Origin: an uncultured Pedosphaera sp.
Lineage (GTDB): Bacteria; Verrucomicrobiota; Verrucomicrobiia; Limisphaerales; Pedosphaeraceae
Assembly: GCA_903918755.1 (NCBI GenBank)
Contig: CAIXFN010000046.1
Location: forward strand, 1-64,000
Direction: 5' to 3'
Length of the DNA: 64,000 nucleotides
Within the stretch, counting starts at the first letter, position 1, and each line of letters opens with the position of its first letter. Positions 28,701-40,700 of the stretch are shown one piece after another. The translations under genes and the position numbers were made by a program. Under the pieces are notes generated by a model, which saw nothing but the letters and a program-made list of their open reading frames with translations, was not told the DNA's origin and ran no database searches.

Positions 28701-31700
28701 AGAATAGCTTTAGTTTCACTGACGGCTCGATTTTCCCGGGCGACGGCCCGGCGGTGATGTATTCCGGGAGCATTTCCTTTAGTGGAAACTGCCGCGGTCA
28801 AAATTTGGAGTTTTACTTTGCCCAAAACTCGATTGCTGGAGAGTTACGTCTGGCTGGCACGAATAGCATGTGGGTGACCGGTTCTTTTACCGGCCCCGGT
28901 ACGCTGCTGGTTCCAGCTGGCGCCGGGCTTTCCCTGACCGCCGGCAGTTCGCACGATTTCATCGGCTTCCATTGGACAAATCGCGGAACCATTTTCCACC
29001 TGGGGGGAGAGGTTCGGGGTGGGAACGGTTCCGTTTTGGCAAATGAGGGAGAGTGGCTCGATTACGCCAACGCGAACTTCAATAACGCTTTTGGCGGCGC
29101 GGCAACGATGCTGGTGAATAGCGGGATATTTCGCAAAATGTCCTCCGGAAGCGTGCAGTTGCTCGGTGGTTTGGACTTGGAAAATCAGGGCCTGATTGAT
29201 TTGTCGGGTGGGACGTTTGAGGTGGCGGGAGGTGGTTCCAGCACCGGTACCTTCAATGCCGCGGCGGGCGCGATTTGTTATTTTGAGAATACTTACACCC
29301 TGAATGATGGCAGCCAGTTGACGGGCGCGGGGCTGAAAGTGCTTTACAACGGGGGGTTGACTTTGAATGGCAACATCGCCTGCCAAAACGTCCAATTCGT
29401 GGGGGGCAATTTGTACGGCACAAACAGCATCACCGGCGGGACCAATTTTCCCGGATCGTTTGCCTGGTTGGGTGGCAGCATGCAATTGCCGGGGGCAATG
29501 AGCGTGGCGGCGGGAACGACCCTGACCATTGGGCCGGCCAGCAACCTGGATATGAATGGTCGCGCCCTCTTGAATAATGGGACAGTGATGCATTTGGGGG
29601 GGATCATTCGCGGGGGCAACGCCGCCACGATTCAAAACAACGGGATTTGGCTGGAGGAAGGCGACAATGGCTTCAACAATGCTTACGGCGGAAGCCCGTC
29701 GAGTTTTATGAACACCGGCACCTTTCTCAAAACCACTGGGACTGGCACGACCTCGTTGGATAGCAGCTTCAGTTTCGCCAATCTGGGGATTGTGGACATC
29801 GAGACGGGGGTGCTGAATCTGGCGGGCGGATACACCCAAACGAATGGGACACTGCGCTTTGGGGTCAGTGCCCCGGCCAGCTTGGGGGCGGTGGTGATTC
29901 CCGGAAGCATGGGGCTGGAGGGAAAATTGGAAGTCAACTTGCTGAACGGATACCATCCCGGCGCCGGTGATTTTTTCACCCCCATCAATTATGGAATCCA
30001 TACCGGCACTTTCACCGACTTCAATTTGCCTCCCCTGGGTGGCGGAGCCGGTTGGACGGTAATTTATGGCGGCGGCGGCGTTAGCCTGAGCGTGGTGGGG
30101 GCGGCGACCAACCACGATCGGCAGATCACTGGAACGGTGACCGACAGCCACGGGCAACCAGTCGCCGGGGCGGCGGTTTATGCGGCCATTGATCCCGCCA
30201 GTCTGACCAACCCGATTATCAATGGAAGTTTTGAAATGCCCCCGGTTGGGGGGAATGCTTATTTGCTCTTTGGCCCCGGATCCACGGGAGTGCCAGGATG
30301 GAGCGTCATTGGTCCGCCCGGGGACAATGTGGCGGTAGTGGGACCCTTTTTGGGTGTCGCAGCGGAGGGGGATCAATATCTGGACCCCACCGGCTTGACC
30401 GGGAACGCCGGGATTTCCCAGACTTTTCCCACCCTGGCGGGGCGGAGTTATTCCCTGGTATTTTTCCAGGGGACCTATAGCGCGCACGGGTATGCGAGCG
30501 CCCTGGGTGTCACCATTGGCCCGGACTCATACGCTTTTGGCGAGGTGACGGGCGGATCCGGGTTGCATTGGACCCAGCGGATTATCTCATTTACCGCCCA
30601 ATCCAATTTGACGACCGTGACCTTCCAAGATCTGACGGGCGGCAATGCGGATGACAATTTTGTGGATAACGTCCAGGTGGCGCCGCTGGATTACGGGAAC
30701 GTCCTTGGTGCGATAACGGATGGAGCGGGCCATTTCCAGATCGCCGTCGCCGCGGGTCCCTTTTCTGTGGGCGTGAATGGCCTGGCGGCGCTGGGCTTTG
30801 GTTCGGTAAGTAACCAGACTGCCCTCGTTGGAACTGGGGATGCCGTCGTGAATTTCATCGCCCCGGTATTCGCCGGACCATCGTTCTCCGTGGCCGTGTC
30901 CGGAAGCCCCGGCAACGCGGCAATCGTTTCCGGTGCGGGGACGTACGCGGCGGGGGCACCGGTTACCGTCAGTGCTGCGGCGAACACGAATGCCCCGTGG
31001 ATTTTCACGGGGTGGCGCGAAAACGGCGTGTTGCAAAGCACGAACCCGATCTACGCATTTGCGATTGCCTACAACCGCCAATTGATCGCTGATTTCACCC
31101 TGCCGACCTACCAGCTGGCGGCGAGCAATTCCCCCGCGGAGGCCGGCAGTGTCAGTGGCACCGGTACGTTTGGCTGGGGGACGACCGCACTGCTGACCGC
31201 GACGCCGGTTTTCGGTTATAGTTTTTCCAATTGGACGGAAGCGGGCATTTTGGTGGGGGGCACGCCGGTTCTATCTGTGACCGTATTCACCAACCACTCC
31301 TATTCCGCCAATTATGCGGAGGCGAATTTGACGCACACGTTGGTGACCTCCAGTTCGCCAGCCGGATTGGCCAGTGTCACGGGATCGGGCACCTTCACCA
31401 ATGGCCAGACCGGTCATTTCTCCGCACCTCTGGTGGTGACGAATGGGGCCAATCGATTCTTTTTTGACCGGTTCACTCTGAACAATTTGGCGGTCACCAA
31501 TGCCCCCAATTGGGTGAAGACCTTTTCGACTCTGGACGCAACCAACCTGGTCTTGGTCGCGGTCTACTCCGCCCAGTCCATTTTGCCCCAGGTGGTCAAC
31601 TCGAGCGTGAACCTGCCAAACCCGGTTCCGGCCACGAGTAATCTTGTCATTAGTATTCAATTTGACCGTTCCATGAATCCCGCCATCGGGCCATCCGTCG

Positions 31701-34700
31701 TGCTCACCAATCTCGCCGCCTTGATTCAGCCCACGGTGGCAACCGGCGGGGTGTGGAGCGCCTCGGTCGTGGCCAACGACACCTACCATACCCCCCCTAT
31801 TACGATTACCAATGGGATGGATGGCACGAATCTGGTGTTTGTCTCCGGAGCTCAGGCTCCGGATGGGACGGTTTTGCCCCTGACCGGACTGCCGGCGGTG
31901 GTGGCTGACACCGTCCCACCGGTTCTCAGTCAGATCGCCGCCGTTCCGGGATCCTTTTCCGTGCTGGTCACCTGGAATTCGGATAAACCAGCGTCCTCCC
32001 AGATCGAATTTGGCGCGACTTCTGGCTATGGCACTGCGACGGCCTTGGATGCCCAGTTGCTCTTGATGCATGCGGTAACCATCAGCGGGCTGACTCCCAC
32101 GGCAGCCTATCATTTCCGGGTACGGTCCCGCGATGTCGCCGGCAATGAATCCATTTCCAGCGATGCGCGATTTACGATGCTCGGGGCGCCAGATCTGGCT
32201 TTGGGCGGCGTGACGGCTCCCGTCAACGCGTTGATTGGTCAAATTATTCCGTTGGTATTCGCCATCACCAACCAGGGCAACGGCGCGGCCAACGGACCCT
32301 GGGCCAATCAATTCCTGATCAGCCCGAACGCCAACGGGTCCGGTGCCCAGGTCATTGGCGTTGCGTCGTACCCAGGCAATCTGGGAGTGGGTGGGTCCCT
32401 GACCCTGACCCAAATGGTGACCTTGCCCGGCAATTTCGCAGGGACGCAATTCCTCGGCGTGACCGTGGACAGCGCGAACAACCTGGCCGAATTGAATGAA
32501 GGTAATAATACCGCGTTCAGCGCGACGGGAATTCAAATTCTGGCGCCTGACTTGACCGTGGCGGGTGTCTCAGCGCCTGCGAATGCGGCCTTGGGACAAA
32601 CCATTCCGGTGGCTTTTACCATCCAAAACTCTGGCAATGCCGCCGCGAAGGGCCCTTGGACCAACCAGTTTTTCCTGGCCGCCGACGCCTCGGGTTCCGG
32701 TGCCCACGTCTTTGCCAGTGCGCCTTTTACCAATGATCTGGCCGCCGGAACATCCCTCACTATTACGCAAAATGTCCAATTGCCCTTGCAATCTTTTGGC
32801 CCCCTCTATGTAGGGGTGGCGGCCGACAGCGCCCTGAACGTTCCGGAATCGAACGAGGGCAATAACCTGGCGTTTGCCGCCGCGGTCACCCTGATTTCCC
32901 CGCCTGATCTGGCGGTTCGGCACGTTATCGGTCCAGCGAGTGCCACGCCTGGTCAGACTGTCTCGCTGGTATTCACGATTACCAACAGCGGCGTCGCGGC
33001 GGCCGTTGGTCCCTGGCAGAATCAGGTCCTTTTGGCGACAAATGCTGCCGGGGGCGGGGCGCTGTCGCTCGGAACCGCTCCGGCAAACCTGGTGCTGGCC
33101 GCCGGGGAATCCACCACGATAACCCAGTCGGTGATCCTGCCCGCCGGCGTTTTGGGAGCGCGGTATTTTGGCGTGACCGTAAATAACGATGGCGGTGTGG
33201 CGGAACTGAACCACACTAATAATACCACCTTCTCAACGGCGCCGATTCTGATCAGTGCCGCGGACTTGGCGGTGGTGCAAATCAGCGCGCCAGCAGCGGT
33301 GCTTTACGGTCAGACTTTCAATTTGACTTATGCCGTCACCAACGTGGGAGGGACCGTCGCCGGGACAACTTGGAATGACGCGGTTTATCTGAGCCCCTAT
33401 TCCAATTCCCTCGCGGGCTCAACCCGGTTGGTTGAACTCAACGGCGGCTCATCCCTGGCAGCGGGAGCGGGGTATGCGCACATGGTCCCGGTATCCATCC
33501 CGCTTGGACCCGATTCAATTCCGCGAAACTTCTATTTATTGGTGATCGTGGACACCGCGGGGGGGCAACCCGAGGCGTCCCGCGTAAACAATACGGGCTT
33601 CAAAGCAATTGCCGTGGGGTTGCCACCCCTGCCGGATCTCACCGTCACCCAGTTGGCGGCGCCCGGCCAGGCCCGGGGCGGACTGCCTGTGGCCCTTTCC
33701 TGGACCGTGACGAACCAAGGTACGAAGGGCATCACGAACGGAATCTGGAGTGAATCGGTGGGCTTCTCCAACTTGGATGGCACGGTCACGACCCTGGTCG
33801 AATACCGGTTTACGAATTCCCTGGCCATCGGCAGTTCCGTTGTTCGCACCCAGAGTTTTGTTGTGCCTTCCAGCATTCGGGCGGGAAGTTTCAACTGCTT
33901 CGTGACCGTGGACGAACTCGGGGAAATTGCGGAATCCAGTGAAGCCAACAACACCGCCCTCGCGACTAATGTGACGATCGTCCCCGCACAACTCTCCCTG
34001 ACGCTGGCCTTGGGGGATGTGAGGGAGGGGGATGCGGCCTTCCTCGGGACAGTTTATCGGAGCGGGGCCTTTAATACGAGCCTGGCGGTGGCCATCACGA
34101 ACAGCCGTCCGGACAAATTGGAGGTAACAAATCTGGTCATGATTCCACCGGGTGCGGCTTCGGCCGATTTCACAGTGCAGCCTCGGGTGAACCGGGTGGT
34201 GGATGCCGATGCCCTGGTCACCCTCTCCGTAAGTGCTCCCGGACAATTGGGGGCTGTTGCCGCCGTGACTGTGCGCAACGTGGATCTGCCGGCGTTAAAT
34301 TTGACCTTGGCCACCAACGTGTTGGCCAAGGGAATGACCGTCGCCGCGACCGTTTCCCGGGCCGGCGCGACCAACCAGGATTTGACCGTGGCGATAATAA
34401 GCTCCGATCCCTCGCGACTTTTTGCCGCCTCGTCCGTGCTCATTCCGGCGGGCCAGACGAATCAATCTTTCCCGGTGCTCGCGGTAGACAATTTGACCGC
34501 CGAGGGCACCATCTTGAACACCATCACAGTTCGGGCCGGTGGGTTCGTGCCGACCAACGTGGTGGTGACCGTTTTGGATACGGATTTACCGAATCTCATC
34601 GTCACACTCGGCTCCACCAATATTAGCGAAAGTGACGGGCCGCTGGCCACACTGGGCACCGTAACGCGCTCGCCGGTCACCGCCAGTTCGGTGGTGGTGG

Positions 34701-37700
34701 ATTTGGTGAGCACCAACGCTGCCAAGGTGATGGTGCCGGCCACGCTCGTGATTCCGGCTGGCCAGGCTTCCGTGCGGTTTCCGGTTGCGGCGGTGGACAA
34801 CCAAATTGTGGATGGTGACCAATATTCTTTGATCCGGGTGTTTGTCCGGGGGGCGGGAACCAGTGTTGACATCGCGGAGGGCGTCGGGGCGCTGGTGTTG
34901 GTGCGTGATGATGATGGGCCAACGCTGCGTTTGACCCTGGGGCGGGACGTGGTGCCCGAGGGATTGAGTCCCGCCACCACGGGGACCGTGACGCGCAACA
35001 CGCTGGACACTTCCACCAATCTGGTGGTGAACCTGACCAGCAGCAATACGAACGCCGCCTTCGTGCCTGCGTTCGTGACGATTCCCGCGGGCTCTAGCAG
35101 CGCCGGGTTTGAACTTGGAACGATTAATCCCGGGGTGCCGCGGGGCAATCAAAGTGTGTTGTTCCAGGCCGCGGCGAAAGGCTTCTCCCCGGGGATCAGC
35201 AGTCTGGTAGTTTCGGATGTGAATCTTCCCGACCTGATCGTCACCAGCGTCCGCGTGGGGACTAACGGCTTTACGGACAGTTATCAATCGCTAACTTACC
35301 GGGTCGAGAATCACGGGGTGGCGCCGGCGGGGACCAATTTCACCACCACCTTCTCACTGAGTGCTTCGCCGTTGGGTACCAGTCCCGTGCCACTCGGCAG
35401 CTACACGTTCAATGGGACCCTGGGGCCGGAGCAATTTTATGACCAAACGATTCCGGTTCGCCTGCCCTCAGCCGGAGGAAATTATTGGGTTTCGGTCATG
35501 GTTGATTCAGCCAACCAGATCAATGAAATCCGTGAAGATAACAACACCACGATTACGGCCGTGCCCCTGACCGTGGCCTCGGCCTACACCGCCACCGTGA
35601 CTACGCCGGTGACCCTGGCAAACATTCCGACCAACGTTCCCTTGAGCGGGAGCGCCGTGATGCGGGCCAACGGTCAGCCGGCCCAGTTCGTCCCGGTGAA
35701 CATCCACATTCATCTGCGGGACACCCACCGGATTATCCAGGCCATCACGGATGCCAGCGGTAATTTTACCAGTGTGTTTCCGCCCCTGCCCAATGAAGCC
35801 GGCACCTACTGGTTGGGCGCGGCCCATCCGGGGGATGCTGATGCGCCCACGCAGGCGACCTTTACTTTGCAAGGGATGAACCTTTCTCCGGCCAACGTGC
35901 CGGTAATATTGGTGGAAGGTTCCACGACCACCGGTCAGGTGGCGGTAGTGAATCTCGGGGACACCGCGCTGCACGGTCTCACGGTGGGCATTCTGAGCCA
36001 ATCGAACAATCTCAATGCGAGCCTGACTTTGAGCACGAACCAACTGAATGGTTCAGCCAGTATCTTCCTGAATTACCACGTTTCGGCAACCAGCCTCAGC
36101 CAATTGCAGGCGGCGGTGAATTTCCAGGTGAGCAGCACCGATGGTCCGCTCACCCAGGGCACGCTTTTTGTGGCCATTGAGCCGCTGCGTTCCCGTTTGG
36201 TGGTGAATCCAATTTCGCTCTACTCCACCATGGTGGTGGGGGGACAGCAGCGATTACAATTTTCGGTCGCCAATTTAGGCGGAGTGACTTCCGGTCCAGT
36301 GACATTGTCCCTCCCGAATTTGCCGTGGCTCAGCGTGGCCGGGGCAAACCCGCTGCCCCCGCTGCCACCTGGAACCACCAATACGGTTACCCTTTTGCTC
36401 ACGCCACCGGCTGACCTGGTGCTGGGGGCTTATCCGGGCTCGCTCGCCGTGGCCGCGGCGGATTCCAGTGTGACCGTCCCTTTCAATTTCCTGGCGGTGA
36501 GTGAAGCCATCGGGGATCTGCGGGTGACCACGGTGGATGAATTCACTTATTACGCGGCGGGCGCTCCCAATGTCACGAACGCGGCGGTGACGATCATTGA
36601 TGCCAATACCAAAACGGTGATTACGAATGGCCTGAGCGGTCCTGATGGCACGTTTTATTTGCCGCGCCTGACCGAGGCTTATTACGACGTTACCGTAACG
36701 GCACCGCAACACAGTTCGTACCAGGGCACAATTCTCGTGCGGGGCGGCATTACCAATGATTTAAAGGCGTTCTGCTCCCGGCAGATGGTCCAATACACGT
36801 GGACCGTGGTGCCGACAACCATCGAGGATCGGACCCGGATTACGCTGGAGACGACGTTTGAGACGGTGGTCCCCATTCCCGTCATCACCGTGATTCCATC
36901 GCTGATTGATCTGGCCGATATCGTGGGGGATTTGGCGCAAATCACCCTGGAGGTAACCAATCACGGTTTGATCGCCGCCAACGATTTCAAGCTGGTAACC
37001 GGTACCCACCCGGATTGGGAGATTACGCCCCTGATCACGGATTTTGGCCATTTGCCCGCCAACAGTTCACTGTCTGTACCCGTCACCATCCGCCGGATTC
37101 ATGGAAATATTGGGCCGCTGAGCACGGACAATGTTCCGGCTCCCTGCGCCTTTTCCATGGCGGCCAGATGGACCCTGCAATGCGGTGGTCAAACCAATGA
37201 CTACGCCGCGAATATTCCGATCATCAATGCGGGAAATTGTGTTGGCACCATCGGTGGTGGCGGCGGCGGGGGTGGTGGTGGTGGTTGGCCTTCCATCCCG
37301 GGGCCGCCCGGTGTGGGAACTCCGTTCGTAAGCGCGCCAAATTACGACACCCCGCACACTTGTTCCTGTGATCCGGCCAATTTCTCGCCGAACTGTGTGG
37401 GACTGCCCGGCGCCGGCACGATTGTGGGGCAGGCGATCAATGCCGTGATCGCCGGTTTGGCCGAGGCGCCCCATTTGGCCGGCCTCCGGGTCTTGAATTA
37501 TCCGCCGGCCGAGGTGTGCACTTGTTGCGATGGCGATGGCATGGGGTTGAAACTGTCCGGGGGCGGCAGCTTCGGTTTTGCCGGTGAGTTCGTGGTACCC
37601 AACGCAGGACTGATTACCAATACAATCCTGGTTACCAACGCCTCCCTTACCAACATATATTTGGTGGGTTACCAACTGAATTACACGTGTGATGCCAGCG

Positions 37701-40700
37701 CCACGTTTACCAGCTCCGGAACCGCCTCCGGATCGACCGACTGTCATTATGCGCACCCCCAGGCCTGTGCCAGCGCCGGGTTGGCGGTTGGAGTGAATCA
37801 AAGTTGTCCGGCGACGGGAACGGTCACGGTATGGCGCACAAATCTCGTCAATGGCATCCCGAGTTTGGTGGTGGTCACTAACTTCCCGGTGAACCCCTTG
37901 GCGGCGATCGCGAGCAGTGTTAGTGGATCCGTCAAGTACTGCCTCGACAGCGGATTGACGGAAAATATCTGTTTCAGTCCCACCGTATTCAGTTTCAGCG
38001 TGGCTTTCGGGGTGGAAGGCACCAACATCACCCTGAATCTCAGCCAGCAATTGGATGGGGGGGGCTGTTTCCCCACGAGTTCCATGAATCTCACCTCCCT
38101 GGACGCGGTCGCGTATCAAAAGGCGCAGACGGCGCTGAAGAAGCTGCCCGGGGCCGGTTCCATCGCCTCGGCCAATTCTTCGAATTCTCCTCCCACGATC
38201 ACCTCACTCTCCGGTTCCGCGGGCTCCCAGCCGCATCCCCTGGATACCGGCAGCGGGAGCGGCGTCTGCGCCAAGGTCCAATTGCGGTTGACCCAGGACC
38301 TGGTCCTGACGCGGGCCGCCTTCAATGCGACCCTGGAACTCGACAACATTTCCGATACCTCCTCGTTGAGCAACATCCAGGTGATCGTCAACATCACCGA
38401 TACCAACGGGGCCCCCGCCAATGACCTGTTCGGGGTGGAATCGCCCGTGGTTTCGGGGATGGGTGCGGTGGATGGCACCGGGCATTTGTCCCCGGGCGCC
38501 ACCGGGACCGCCTCCTGGATTTTGATTCCGACGCGCTCCGCCGCGCCGAATGGACCGACCTTGTACGGAGTTGGTGGGGTGTTGACGTATTATCAGGATG
38601 GCAAGAGCATCGCCATCCCGCTCTTCAGCGCGCCAATCACGGTTTATCCCGACCCCATTCTCACCGTGCAGTATTTTCATCAAAGGGATGTGTATGCCGA
38701 TGACCCATTCACTCCCGCGATCGAACCCAGCATTCCCTACGTTCTCGGCGTCGTGGTGAAAAACCATGGTCTGGGAACGGCCCATAACGTCAAGATCATC
38801 TCCGGGCAGCCGCAAATCATCGATAATGAGAAGGGTTTGCTGATTGATTTCAAAATTATTGGCAGCCAGGTCGGCACCCAATCGCAAAGCCCTTCCTTGA
38901 CGGTCACCTTTGGCGACATCGGTCCCGCCCAAGAGGGCATTGGGCTTTGGTACCTCACCTCCACCCTGCAGGGCTTCTTCAGCGATTATACCGCCACGTT
39001 TCAGCACATTGACGACCTGGGGAAAACAAATCTGTCGCTCATTGACGATCTTTCGATTCACGAATTGACTCATCTGGTGCGGGCGCCCGGGGCGCTGGAA
39101 GATGGCTTGCCAGATTTCCTCGTGAACGACATTCCGGATCCGGACAATTTACCCGACACCATTTATCTAAGCAACGGCAGCACCAACTCAGTTCAGGTCG
39201 TGCAATCCGCCACTACCGACGGTTCGGCGAGTGCGGGACACCTGCAAGTGCATTTGAGCGCTCTGCTGCCCAAGGGGTGGGTTTACCTGGATGTGCCGGA
39301 TCCCGGGGCCGGGCAATTCACGCTTCAAAGAGTGGTGCGCTCGGATAATGTGGAAATTTACATGAACACGAATGTCTGGACAACGGACCGGACCTTCATC
39401 GGAGGCGGGCGACGGCCCCGGCTCGAAAACGTTCTGCATTTGTTGGACTACAACAGTACCGGCTCGTACACCCTTTATTACAGTGCCCCGCCGCCGCCGG
39501 ATACCACGCCCCCCACCAGTTCGGTGGCCGCGCTTCCGGCGACCAGTTATCAACAATTCAACGTGACTTGGAGCGGTGTGGATGATCCGGGCGGGAGCGG
39601 GATTGCGTCCTACGACATTCTGGTGAGCGAGGACGGAGGATTATTCTCGACCTGGTTGCGGGGGACCACGCTGGGGAATGCGGCCTACCGGGGTCAACTC
39701 GGGCACACATATGCCTTTTACAGTCAAGCCACGGATGCGGCGGGCAACCAGGAAGCCCCGCCCCTGGCACCCCAGGCGACCACCCGCTTGAGTCGCACCA
39801 ATTCGCCACCATCTATCGCTCCGCTGTTGCGGATCACTGCGGACGCGGGGCAGATTGTTTCCGCAGCCGTTGCGGCAACCGACCCTGATCCAGCCGATTC
39901 ACTGTTTTTCAGTCTGGGGGCTGGGGCTCCGGCTGGAGCGATTATTGATTCGTTAACCGGCCACTTCACCTGGCCCACCAGTGTTGCCCTCGGCGGGACG
40001 ACCAATGACATCGCGGTCATTGTCCAGGACAATGGTTTGCCCGCCCTAAGTGCCACGGGCATCGTCCGAGTCGTGGTACGGAAAATCAATACCGCTCCGA
40101 TTCTTGCCCCGGTCGCCAATTACCTCGCCAGCGAAGGCGGTCTCCTGGTGATCACGAACGCCGCTGTCGACTTTGATTTGCCGGCCAACCAACTGACGTT
40201 CTCCCTCGGTAGTGGCGCGCCCGCCAATCTCACCATCAATCCGACCACCGGACTCATCCAATGGCGCCCCACGGCGGCGCAAGCTCCCAGCACCAATATG
40301 ATCACCGTGGTCGTCACGGACAATGGAGTACCCCCCTTGAGCGCCAGTCGCCAGTTCACGGTGACGGTGCGCCGGGCCGCGAATTATTTTGTTTTGCAGA
40401 TGGGAGCCACCAATTTGTTGGCCGGGGAAACCAATTCGGTACCGGTTATCCTGCAAAGCGAAGTTGAATTAACGGGCGTGACCGCATTGCTGCAAGCTTC
40501 CGCCGCGCGACTCAACAACCTGCAGTTGCTGGGCACCTCGCCGGAAGTCCTGTCTTCGATCCTACAACCCGCGGGGTCTGATCTATATTCCCTGAGTTTC
40601 GGTTTGGATCCGGCCTTTGCCGGGGCCACCGGCACACGGTCGATCGCCCGGTTGAGCTTCGTGGCGACCGCCGCGCAATCATCCTCCTTCGTTCCTTTGA

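Noticed and set aside
26648-30487. Two long minus-strand frames opposite the repeats of the giant gene
   Set aside because: Their periodicity mirrors the plus-strand repeats and no motif is present; they are antisense shadows.
37067-39073. Minus-strand frames (350 and 289 residues) inside the giant gene
   Set aside because: Opposite a continuous, domain-rich coding frame, with no recognisable motif.
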